Of a DNA stretch of 60,263 nucleotides, positions 36,065-43,938 are shown piece after piece; positions within the stretch are counted from its first letter, which is position 1; every line of letters begins with the position of its first letter. Source of the DNA: Candidatus Schekmanbacteria bacterium (lineage in GTDB: Bacteria > CSSED10-310 > JACPHN01). Under the pieces are notes generated by a model, which made no database searches, had not been told where the DNA came from, and saw only the letters and a program-made list of their open reading frames with translations. The stretch is taken from NCBI GenBank assembly GCA_016188575.1, contig JACPHN010000161.1, forward strand, positions 1 to 60,263, given 5' to 3'. A program made the position numbers and the translations under genes.

Positions 36065-36177
36065 TGAATCCACCGCCGGCGCTGCAAGACCCCGTCTACC
36101 TCCCGGCGCACGCGGGGGGAGGCACGGAAGGGGGCGCTGTCGCCTCGACGCCGACCAGGTGGTAGGTGGTGGATTCA
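36065..36177. repeat. R1 MITE-like repeat, copy d (complete)
   Basis: TGAATCCACCGCC at 36065-36077 and GGTGGTGGATTCA at 36165-36177 (one mismatch to the perfect end), 113 bp in all. The interior has GGCACGGAAGGGGGCGCTGTCG, similar to copy a. It lies in the 345-bp gap between the BNR gene and the small membrane protein gene, which holds nothing else I can support. Confidence 0.75.
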
Positions 36178-36263
36178 GGTGTTGCGGGCGCGGCGCTTGA
36201 CTGTTGGCCGCAGCACTTGCTAGATTGCCGCCGAAAGGTCAATCATTCGGCGTGCGACAGTAC

Positions 36264-36590
36264 ATGAAACAAGACTCAGCGGAAGAGGCGCAGGCGGGCG
36301 GCGAGCCAGAAGTCGCTGCGGCGGCCGCGCTTGCGAGCGGCGCGCCGCCCCGGCGGCGCCGCCACGCCCGAGCGGTGATGGCGACCACCCTGGCCGTGTC
36401 GGGAGCAGTCACGCTCGCCTATGCGCTCGGGCACGGCGTCATCGATTTCGCCGCACCGCCCGGCGCCGGTGGTGGAGCCGATCCACTCTTTTACTGGGCG
36501 GCGATTCCTGCCGCGCAGTCCGGCGCGCTGCTCCTGTGGCTGGCGGTGCGGGCGTCGCTCGGCGCGAGACGCTGCGAGAAGCGGCCGTGA
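36264..36590 (+). CDS. Small membrane protein upstream of acyl carrier protein
   Basis: 108 residues from ATG 36264 (a TTG at 36204 in the same frame is possible). A polar, Ala/Glu-rich start is followed by two hydrophobic helices: VMATTLAVSGAVTLAYALG and PLFYWAAIPAAQSGALLLWLAV. The family is unknown. Its stop overlaps the GTG start of the acyl carrier protein, so the two are probably co-translated and may share a lipid-related job. Confidence 0.5.
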   Translation: MKQDSAEEAQAGGEPEVAAAAALASGAPPRRRRHARAVMATTLAVSGAVTLAYALGHGVIDFAAPPGAGGGADPLFYWAAIPAAQSGALLLWLAVRASLGARRCEKRP

Positions 36591-36820
36591 CCAAGTCTTC
36601 GGCCGAAATCCTGGCGGAGGTTCGCGCCGTGCTCGCGGAACATCTGGGGATCTCCACTCCGGTCAGCGCCGACACCGACCTCGCGCGCGACCTGTCACTG
36701 GACTCGATCGAGCAACTGGTGCTGCTTGCGGAAATCGAAGAGCGGTTCGGGACCACGCTGGACCTCGACGATAACACCGAGATCGTTACCCTCGGGGACC
36801 TCATGCGGCGGCTTTCCTGA
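36587..36820 (+). CDS. Acyl carrier protein
   Basis: 77 residues from GTG 36587 (GTGA overlap with the previous gene). The phosphopantetheine site is DLSLDSIEQL with Ser40; Ile instead of the usual Leu after Ser. The four-helix layout and acidic charge fit an ACP. No ketosynthase or ligase gene lies beside it, so it is probably a specialised carrier for membrane lipid or peptide/polyketide chemistry, not the housekeeping AcpP. Confidence 0.85.
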   Translation: MTKSSAEILAEVRAVLAEHLGISTPVSADTDLARDLSLDSIEQLVLLAEIEERFGTTLDLDDNTEIVTLGDLMRRLS

Positions 36821-36845
36821 CCGCCGGAAGGTCGCCGGCGAAAGC

Positions 36846-39344
36846 TCAGGGCCGCAGCTCGGGCTGGTCCGCGGCGCTGCCGTTGGCACCGCAAACGGCC
36901 GGCTCGCCGCTGGGCGGAGTCGCCTCGATGTGGAAGTCCAGCGCCTCGCCTGTTTCCGCGAGCGACACGCGGACGCTCTGGCCCTGCGTAAGCTCCGCGG
37001 CCAGCACCCGGTCGGCAATGGGGTCTTCGAGGTACTTCTGAACGCCACCGCGAATCGGCCGCGCACCGGCCTTCGGCTTGTAGCACTGGTCAAGCAGCCA
37101 CGTCCGGGCGCTTGGCTCGAGGATGACTTTGAGCCCGGTGTCGCCGAGCCGGTCGTTGAGCTTCTTGACCTCGAGGTCGACAATCTCCAGGAGCTCCTCC
37201 CGCCCGAGCGAGTGAAAGACAATGATCTCATCGAGTCGATTGATGAACTCCGGGGCGAGATGCCGCTTTACCTTTTCCATTACGCGGCTCTGCACCTCGT
37301 GGTAGGAAAGCTCGCTCTTTTTCGACTTCGAAAACCCCAGGCTGACGTCGGCCGAGATCGCCTCGGTGCCCAGATTGCTCGTCATGATGATGACCGTATT
37401 GCGGAAATCGATGCGCCGCCCACTGCCGTCGGTGAGGTGGCCGTCGTCGAGCACCTGCAGCATGAGGTTGAAAATCTGCGGATGGGCCTTTTCGATCTCG
37501 TCGAGCAGGACGACGCTGTACGGCCGCCTCCGGACTTTTTCCGTGAGCTGTCCGCCCTCGCCATACCCGACGTAGCCCGGGGCGGCGCCGACGATGCGCG
37601 TCATGGTGTGCTGCTCCATGAACTCCGACATGTCCAGTCGGATGAGCGCTTTTTCATCGTTGAACAAGAACTCCGCCAGCGCCAACGCCAGCTCGGTTTT
37701 GCCGACGCCCGTGGGACCGAGAAAGAGAAACGAGCCGATGGGCTTGCGCGGGTTTTTCAGTCCCGAACGCGAACGGCGAATAGAACGTGCGATCGCCTCG
37801 GTCGCCTCCCGCTGCCCGATGAGCCGCTCCTGGAAGATCGACTCCATGCGCAGCAGCTTGTCGGCTTCGGATTCCTCGACGTACTTGATCGGCACTCCCG
37901 TCCACTGACTGACGACCTGGGCAACTTCCGCCTCGCTGACAACGATCGTCCCCGGTGACAGCTCAATCCACTCCTCGCGGAGGGCCCGGAATTGGCTGCG
38001 CATCGTGTTTTCTTCCTTGAAGAGCTCCTCGGCCAGCTCCTCGTTGCCGGCGTCCAGAGCCATCTCCGCGGTCTTGCTCATCTCGTACAGGTCGCGCTGC
38101 TGCTTGCGGAGCGCGGGCGGCGGCGTCTGGAAGCGCAGCCGCGTCTTGGCGCAGGCCTCGTCGAGCACGTCGATGGCCTTGTCCGGCAGGCACCGCTCGC
38201 TAATGTACTGTTGCGACAGTCGCACGGCCGCCTCGATCGCACCAACAGTGATGGTGACGGCGTGAAACTCGGCGTAGCGAGGTCGCAGGCCGTTCAGGAT
38301 GGCGATCGCCTCTTCCACGGAGGGTTCCGCGACCTTGACGACCTGAAATCTTCGTTCCAGCGCCCCGTCCGCCTCGACGTATTTGCGGTATTCGTCGAGC
38401 GTCGTGGCGCCGATACACTGCATCTCACCGCGGCTCAGCGGCGGCTTGAAAATGTTCGAGGCGTCGAGCGAACCGTGCGAGCTGCCGGCGCCGAGCAGCA
38501 TGTGTAGCTCGTCGATGAAGACTACGACGTCGGGATTTTCCACGAGCTCCTTGATGAGCGCCTGCAGCCGTTCCTCGAACTGTCCTCGATACTGCGTGCC
38601 GGCGACCAGTCCCGGCAGGTCGAGCATGACCACGCGCTTGTTTTCCAGGATGGCGGGGACCTTCGCATCCACCACTCGCTGCGCGAAGCCCTCCACCAGC
38701 GCTGTCTTTCCCACTCCGGGCTCACCGATCAGCACGGGGTTGTTCTTTTTCCGCCGCCCGAGAATCTGGGTCATCCGCTCGATTTCGTCCTCGCGGCCGA
38801 TGACGGGGTCGAGCTTGCCCTTGCGGGCGAGCTCCGTGAGGTCCCGGCTGTAGGTGTCGAGCGTCGGCGTTTTGGACTTCGCGGGTCGGTTCTTCTGGCG
38901 GCGCGGGAGCGCCTCCTCCAGGTAGGTGATCGCCTCCTTGGGGTCCACGCCGGCTTCCCGCAAGATCAGCGTGACGAGATCCGCGGGCTGCTTGAGCAAA
39001 CAGTACAGCAAGAGCTCGGGGCCGATCACCGGGTCGACAAGAGCTGCCGATTCCTTCAGCGACAGCTCCAATACCTGCTTGGCCTCGGTCGTGAATGGGA
39101 TCGAGGTGGGGTAGCGCGTGGTGCGCAGGTATTGGAACTTCTCGTGCACCAGGCGCAGCACGCGACGCGGGTTGGCGCCGATCTTCTTGAGCGCCCGCGC
39201 GCCGTCACCGCTCCGCTCCTTGAGGATCCCGAACAGCAGATGCTCCACGCCCACGGCCGCGTGGCGATTGCGGTCCGCTTCCTCACGACCGAGGTTGATG
39301 ATCTCTTTTGCTGCATGACTGAAGCGCTCAAACATATCCGCCAT
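36846..39344 (-). CDS. clpC: ATP-dependent Clp protease ATP-binding subunit ClpC
   Basis: 832 residues. An N-terminal double Clp-N repeat is followed by the first AAA+ module ([22 protein letters not shown]), a middle coiled-coil region ([20 protein letters not shown]) shorter than that of ClpB, and the second AAA+ module ([21 protein letters not shown]). The VSLGFSK loop matches the ClpP-binding LGF motif. It unfolds proteins and feeds them to ClpP in the cytoplasm. MFERF at residue 4 may be the real start. No regulatory gene is adjacent. Confidence 0.95.
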   Translation of the reverse strand: MADMFERFSHAAKEIINLGREEADRNRHAAVGVEHLLFGILKERSGDGARALKKIGANPRRVLRLVHEKFQYLRTTRYPTSIPFTTEAKQVLELSLKESAALVDPVIGPELLLYCLLKQPADLVTLILREAGVDPKEAITYLEEALPRRQKNRPAKSKTPTLDTYSRDLTELARKGKLDPVIGREDEIERMTQILGRRKKNNPVLIGEPGVGKTALVEGFAQRVVDAKVPAILENKRVVMLDLPGLVAGTQYRGQFEERLQALIKELVENPDVVVFIDELHMLLGAGSSHGSLDASNIFKPPLSRGEMQCIGATTLDEYRKYVEADGALERRFQVVKVAEPSVEEAIAILNGLRPRYAEFHAVTITVGAIEAAVRLSQQYISERCLPDKAIDVLDEACAKTRLRFQTPPPALRKQQRDLYEMSKTAEMALDAGNEELAEELFKEENTMRSQFRALREEWIELSPGTIVVSEAEVAQVVSQWTGVPIKYVEESEADKLLRMESIFQERLIGQREATEAIARSIRRSRSGLKNPRKPIGSFLFLGPTGVGKTELALALAEFLFNDEKALIRLDMSEFMEQHTMTRIVGAAPGYVGYGEGGQLTEKVRRRPYSVVLLDEIEKAHPQIFNLMLQVLDDGHLTDGSGRRIDFRNTVIIMTSNLGTEAISADVSLGFSKSKKSELSYHEVQSRVMEKVKRHLAPEFINRLDEIIVFHSLGREELLEIVDLEVKKLNDRLGDTGLKVILEPSARTWLLDQCYKPKAGARPIRGGVQKYLEDPIADRVLAAELTQGQSVRVSLAETGEALDFHIEATPPSGEPAVCGANGSAADQPELRP

Positions 39345-39391
39345 ACGTTTTCACTCGGCGCGATTCTCACGCAGTGCAGTATTTTGGTCGG

Positions 39392-40375
39392 CTAGCTCCA
39401 TCGCGCGCCACCTCCTGGATACCAGCTTATCGGCTCCACGGACGCGGCGCAAGTGTCCTCGGCGTCCTGGATGCACCGCCCATTCACCGTCGGCGCGACA
39501 ATTCCCCCCTCCGTCGCTCCCCCAGCTCGCAGTCGATCAGGCGGTGGCTTCAGGGCGTCGTCGACGCCCAGGCGAAGGATGGTGGCCATTCGCCCGGTGA
39601 CAGGACCATCGCGGCGGTGCGAGAAGTATGCTTCGGCGTGGCAGCACGTGCAGGCGCTCAGGGAGTACCGCCGGCGGATGCCGGCCCCCTCGAGCTCGAG
39701 CGCGGCGAGCCGCCCGAGGTCCGCTCGCCACCGGGCTCTCCCGGCCACGGCAACGAAGCTGCTTTCAGCGTCATCTCCGAAAGCCGACAGAAACGTGGCG
39801 CGAACCTCCGCCCCGACTTCGAAGCAGCATGGCCCGATGCCCGGACCCATGAAGGCAATCGTCTCCTCGGGCGGCGTCGAACGAAGTCTCAGCACTGCGG
39901 CTGCCCGGCCGACGATCCCCGCTGCCAACCCTCGCCAGCCGGCGTGGACGAGCACGCCGCGACTGCCGCTCGCCGCGACCAGCGCGATCGGCAAACAGTC
40001 CGCAGTCAGCACGCTGACAGTCAGATCGGGTTCACGGAGGAACAGTCCATCACCGCTTCCCAGGACGGTTCGCATGCCGCTCGTGGGGCGCCCGGGAGCC
40101 GCGGCCGCCGCCGCGTCGACGATATCTGTGCCATGGATCTGTTCCACACCGAGCGGCGCCAGTGGACCGCGCAGCTCCCAGCATTCCTCGAGCTCGCGCG
40201 CCAGCAGTCCCCAGTTCTCGCCAACCGCTGCTTCGTTATCCCCCGTTCGCGCGGACAGATTGAGCGCGGCGAAAGCTCCTTGCGAAACTCCGCCGCGCCG
40301 CGTCGAGAACGCCAACCCGACGCCCGGAGCCAGGCCCCGAACCAGTGTGAGGCGCTCGCTGTGCTCGATGGCCAC
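39392..40375 (-). CDS. yfiH: YfiH-family (polyphenol oxidase/laccase-like, purine nucleoside-acting) protein
   Basis: About 327 residues from a GTG at 40375; TTG 40411 is also open. Family motifs: FSTRRGGVSQG, VEQIHGTDIV, VLTADCLPI with the metal Cys, VHAGWRGLAAGI with the metal His, and GPGIGPCCFEVG. The family uses zinc to convert purine nucleosides and was earlier described as laccase. After RMATILRLGVDDAL the normal protein should end. Here the frame runs on for about 55 residues through an R1 repeat, so the C-terminal tail is made from repeat DNA. Confidence 0.85.
   Translation of the reverse strand: MAIEHSERLTLVRGLAPGVGLAFSTRRGGVSQGAFAALNLSARTGDNEAAVGENWGLLARELEECWELRGPLAPLGVEQIHGTDIVDAAAAAAPGRPTSGMRTVLGSGDGLFLREPDLTVSVLTADCLPIALVAASGSRGVLVHAGWRGLAAGIVGRAAAVLRLRSTPPEETIAFMGPGIGPCCFEVGAEVRATFLSAFGDDAESSFVAVAGRARWRADLGRLAALELEGAGIRRRYSLSACTCCHAEAYFSHRRDGPVTGRMATILRLGVDDALKPPPDRLRAGGATEGGIVAPTVNGRCIQDAEDTCAASVEPISWYPGGGARWS
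39484..39553. repeat. R1 repeat, copy e, inside the yfiH 3' end
   Basis: GGCGGTGGCTTCA (one mismatch to the R1 right end) near 39540-39552, with CCCCCCTCCGTCGCTCCCCC to its left as in the other copies in reverse. The left end is weak (TTCACCGTCGG). It supplies codons for the odd C-terminal tail of YfiH. Confidence 0.5.
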
Positions 40376-40477
40376 CGCCGCCCGACCGTCATGCTGTTTG
40401 TCCGCTCGCAACTGCCGACCTCGCTGCCCGCCATCCTACCGCGATCATCGCTGCAGGGAAAGCGGCCCGAAAGCGCC

Positions 40478-40590
40478 AGAATCCCCCGCCCGTCCGAGTG
40501 CAATCCGCGTGGCAAGCGCATCGCGAGGACCTTCCACCGCAGGGATGGAGGGGGGCGCGGTCGCGATGATCTCGAGCAGGCGGTGGATTC
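40478..40590. repeat. R1 MITE-like repeat, copy f
   Basis: GAATCCCCCGCCCG at the left and GAGCAGGCGGTGGATTC at the right, about 113 bp apart; GGATGGAGGGGGGCGCGGTCG inside matches the family core. It stands between yfiH and the first direct repeat of the peptide region. Confidence 0.6.
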
Positions 40591-40670
40591 GAGCCCGGGC
40601 GCGCGGGGAGCGTCTTCTCGGAGCAGCGCCGCATGGGCCGGTGGTGGCGGGCGGGAATGTGGCCTCCCAG

Positions 40671-40980
40671 GCAACACTGTTGCCCGGAAGGCAACAGTTG
40701 CCAAAAAAACGCGATTCCGGTGCCTTTTTCGGCTGGTTTCACGGGAGCAGTGTTGCCTCGGAGGCAACACTGCGCGGACGCGAGGGCTCCGGGGCAAATC
40801 GCCGCAATCCGCATGGTGATGCGAAAATAGCGAGTCGCTCGGACCTGGCATGACGCATGCATACGTTCCCTGCGAGAGGGATCGCGGATTCCCCACAACC
40901 CTACCTCATGGAGACAACAGGATGAAGAAGCAAGCGAGCAAGGTCACACCCGAGCAGGTCAAGAGCGTGAAGGCTGGGGC
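40671..40980 (+). repeat. Direct repeat DR1 with palindromes, promoter and peptide leader
   Basis: About 310 bp closely matching 48499-48806 by eye (roughly 85%). It contains clustered GGCAAC/GTTGCC inverted repeats, including a perfect 27-bp palindrome at 40747-40773 (13-bp arms around one G), a GATGCGAAAAT motif, a sigma-54-like promoter, the untranslated leader and the first 19 codons of peptide A. Similarity stops where the peptide C-terminus becomes variable. The two copies flank the whole export locus, which suggests a duplicated cassette or a composite mobile unit. Confidence 0.85.
40846..40861 (+). promoter_or_regulatory. Sigma-54-like promoter of peptide A
   Basis: TGGCATGACGCATGCA has the invariant GG-N10-GC spacing and a 12-of-14 type match to TGGCACG-N4-TTGCA. 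It ends about 60 bp before ATG 40922. The identical 20-bp stretch occurs before peptide C, and a related one before peptide B. An activator site upstream (the GGCAAC palindromes) would fit, since sigma-54 needs one. Confidence 0.6.
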
Positions 40981-41011
40981 TAGGGGCTTCCTATTTATCG
41001 AGGCCAGTTAA
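40922..41011 (+). CDS. Short peptide A with conserved export leader
   Basis: 29 codons from ATG 40922; GGAG lies 8 bases upstream. Leader MKKQASKVTPEQVKSVKAG, then a 10-residue end ARGFLFIEAS. Ending the leader at AG gives Val-12, Gln-8, Val-7, Val-4, Ala-2, Gly-1. This copies the spacing of double-glycine leaders cut by C39 peptidases (LSxxELxxIxGG). A C39 peptidase gene starts 340 bp downstream. The short core may be a real product or the stump of a longer one. This family is not one I know. Confidence 0.7.
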   Translation: MKKQASKVTPEQVKSVKAGARGFLFIEAS

Positions 41012-41137
41012 CTGGCCGTTCGCCGCCGCGCCAGTGGCGCGGTAGAGCCGTCAATGCCCGCCGGGCATGACGGCACCCGGGCATGATCGAGCCCCCGGGG
41101 CCGAGGTCGAACGACCAGGCCGCGCAGGTTCCCGTTT

Positions 41138-41295
41138 TTCCGGCGTCGGCCGAATGTCCGGTGATGCTCCTCTACAACTGTCACAGGCGCCCCCTCCCTC
41201 CCCCCCCCGTAAGCGGGGGGAGGTGAGGCGGGGGGCCGCATTCCACGCGCATGGCGCTCGCCATGGCGTAGAGCACATTTGGCCGACGCCGAATT
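41138..41295. repeat. R2 MITE-like repeat, copy b, with a G-rich hairpin inserted
   Basis: The ends CGGCGTCGGCCGAATGTCC and ACATTTGGCCGACGCCGAA are near-perfect inverted repeats. Reverse-complemented, it matches copy a (CGCCATGGCGAGCGCCATGC, GAGGAGCATCACC). The middle carries a long hairpin of C and G runs (about 41194-41241) absent from copy a. The gap between peptide A and the C39 gene is otherwise empty. Confidence 0.7.
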
Positions 41296-41348
41296 CCCGC
41301 GGTTGACCCTCGGGGGTACCCGCGCTAGCATCACGCTCCGCACCTTCA

Positions 41349-42047
41349 ATGCCACGACACCGCCAGAGGATTGCCGACTTGGCCATCCGCCGTCCATTCC
41401 ATCGGCTCAGGCGCCGGCTCGGGCTGGCGGGGCCCGGCTGCGATACGCCCGAGCTCTTTCAGATCAACGAGATGGACTGCGGGCCGGCCAACCTCCGGGC
41501 CATCGCTCTCGCCTTCGGCGTCCACGTCCCCAACGAGGAATCGCGCCGCCTTACGCAGGCGTCCCGCGAGGGTGCCAGCCTCTCCGACCTCTACTTTGCG
41601 GCTTTGCGACTCGGGTTCGAGGCGGAAATGAATGTCGTCGATCTCTACGACCTCCGGACGTTCGCGGCGGAGCGCCTCCCCTGCATCACGCTCGTCGTCA
41701 TTCCTGGCATGGGTCTGCTGCACTTCGTCACGATCTACGAGGTCGAAAAGCGGCGCGTCCTCGTCATGGACCCCGGCACCGGCCTCGGGTGGTGGAGCCT
41801 GGAGTATTTCCAACAGCGCTGCTGGCGCTTCGAACAACCCGCGGACCCCACCGCCGTCGCTGCCGACTGCGCCGACCCCGAGAACCACGAGCACCTGAGC
41901 GCCGGGCTCGAGAGCTTCGGCTATACCACCGGCGAGGCGGAGGCGGTCCTCGACCGAGTGCATGCCTACGCCATCGACGATCGCCTGAAATACGCGCGCT
42001 ATCTCCGGGAAAGCGGGATTCTCCAGGGAAGGCGCGCGAGCCGCTAG
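41349..42047 (+). CDS. C39 double-glycine peptidase domain protein (front part of a broken exporter)
   Basis: 232 residues to TAG 42045-42047. The C39 active site is complete: FQINEMDCGPANLRA with oxyanion Gln38 and nucleophile Cys44, LLHFVTIYEV with His125, and VMDPGTG with Asp141. These peptidases cut leader peptides after GG/GA-type sites at export. The same reading frame continues after the TAG into an ABC permease. With the stop and one extra G removed, the whole unit is 862 residues, against 870 for the next exporter. As it stands the peptidase would be a free domain. Confidence 0.85.
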   Translation: MPRHRQRIADLAIRRPFHRLRRRLGLAGPGCDTPELFQINEMDCGPANLRAIALAFGVHVPNEESRRLTQASREGASLSDLYFAALRLGFEAEMNVVDLYDLRTFAAERLPCITLVVIPGMGLLHFVTIYEVEKRRVLVMDPGTGLGWWSLEYFQQRCWRFEQPADPTAVAADCADPENHEHLSAGLESFGYTTGEAEAVLDRVHAYAIDDRLKYARYLRESGILQGRRASR

Positions 42048-43938
42048 CTGCTCCGCGGGCTCCTCGATGAACCCGATCGGTTTGCCTTGCCGAGCTCCTT
42101 CGTCAGTCTACGCCAGGATCCCGAAACCGGCGAGCTGTTCTCGCGCGGCCTTCTCGCGCTGTCCCTGCGGCCCGGCGAAGGCCTCCGGGTAACCAATCCC
42201 CCGCGTGTCCGCCCGCTTGGGCGTCTCCTAGGGATGCTCCGCGGGGAGGAGGCCGTGTGGGGGCCGTTTCTGCTCGCGGGCGTCTGCACCGCGCTCCTGG
42301 CGCTGGTGCCGGCGCTCTTCGTGCCGCTCACCGTGGACTGGCTCCTGGCGGCGGCGAGCCCGTGGAGCCTCTACTGGAGCTTTGGCGCGCTGCTTGGGCT
42401 CGAGATGGTGCGGCAGCTTCTGGCATGGTGTCACGCCAGGCTCGGGTCCGATCTGGCCATGGCGCTCGACAAGCGCATCCTGACGGCGCTCTTTTCGCGC
42501 CTCGGAGCGCTGCGCGAGGAGTTCTTCCTGACGCGCCTCATCGGCGACCTCTACAACCGCGTCTACGAGGGGTTCCTGCTGCGCAACTTTCTGACGCAGG
42601 CGGTTTCGGTGATCGTGCTCGACGGGCTGCTCGTGCTCGTTTGCGTGCCGCTCCTCGTGGTCCTCGACGTGCCCCTCGGGCTCCTCGGCATCGGGCTGCT
42701 CGCCTCGTTCCTGATTTTCTTCTTCACCTCCAACCGGGTGCTGCGGCGCAGCTACCGGCGCGAGCTCGTGGAAGCGGGGATGCTGATGTCGCTATGCCTC
42801 GAGGTCCTCGTGGGCTTCAAGTCGCTCAAGCTCCTGCGTGCCGAAGGGCGGACACTGCAGCGACTGGACTACTTCCTGCGGCCGCTGGGGGCAGGCGGCG
42901 TGGAACTTCGGCCAGCGCCAGGTGTGGGTGACGACGCTCGGCTCGGTGATGACCCTCGCTGGCGGATTCCTGGCGTTGTGGGTGGCGAGCCCGAGGATCT
43001 CAAGCGGCGTGCTCTCGCCTGGCCAGGCGCTCGGGCTGGCGGCCGTGCTCCACACGGCCCTGGCGGCGGCGCAGCGCATCCTGGCCTCCGCGGTGGACGT
43101 GGAACGTATCGGGAATCTGGTCGAACGCGTGCTGGAGTTCCAGACCGGCACGGTGGAGGCGGGTGCGGGCGAGCAACCGCCGTCCTCTGGCGGCCGACCG
43201 AGGTTTCGGGGCGAGATCGAGCTCGACTCCGTCAGCTTCCGTTACGTGGAGAACGCGCCGGTGCTTGCCGGAGTCAACCTGCGCATCGACGCCGGGCAAC
43301 ACGTGTGCCTGCTGGGTCGAACCGGCGCCGGCAAGAGCACGCTCGCCCGCCTGCTGCTCCGGCTCGTGGAGCCGCAGGAGGGTGAGATCCGGATCGACGG
43401 ACGCCGATACCAGGACTGGGACCTGAGCACACTGCGAGCCCGGATCGCATGGGTGAGTCCCGAGTCGCTGCTCTTTGACGACACCGCCTTCTCGAACATC
43501 GCCTTCGGCACCCCGGGGGCCGGGCTTGGCGAGGTCACCGCGGCCGCCCGGCTCGCGGGGGCCGACGATTTCTTGCGCCACCTGCCCGAGCGCTACGCGA
43601 CGCCCATCGGAGAACGCGGCAGACTCCTCTCGGGCGGCGAGCGGCAACGGGTCGCTCTCGCTCGCGCGCTCGCCAAGGATGCGGACATCCTGCTGCTCGA
43701 CGAGCCGCTCTCGGGTCTCGATCCCGTGACGGCGGCGGAGGTGCGGGGTGCGATCCGCGAGGCGACCCGCGGGCGAACGATGATCTGGATCACGCATCAG
43801 CCGGAGGACACGGCGGGTGCGGACCGCGTGCTCCTCGTACGCGACGGAACCGTGGTCGAGGCGGAGGCGGAGCACCTGCAGCATGTCGTCCAGGGACATG
43901 AGACGCCCATGCCGGGCCGCGGAGCTCGGGTGCCATGA
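42048..43938 (+). pseudogene. ABC exporter permease and ATPase, cut off by TAG and by a frameshift
   Basis: Continues the C39 frame after TAG 42045-42047. Residues LSLRPGEGLRV lead into about six transmembrane segments (GPFLLAGVCTALLALVPALFV and others). At the GGGGG run 42887-42891 the frame is lost; removing one G joins YFLRPLG to QAAWNFGQRQVWVTT and on to the ATPase. The ATPase keeps Walker A GRTGAGKST, LLSGGERQR, ILLLDEP and WITHQ. Stand-alone translation could start at TTG 42087 (permease) or within 42838-43938 (ATPase). The homopolymer lesion could be an assembly error; the TAG less easily so. Confidence 0.8.
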
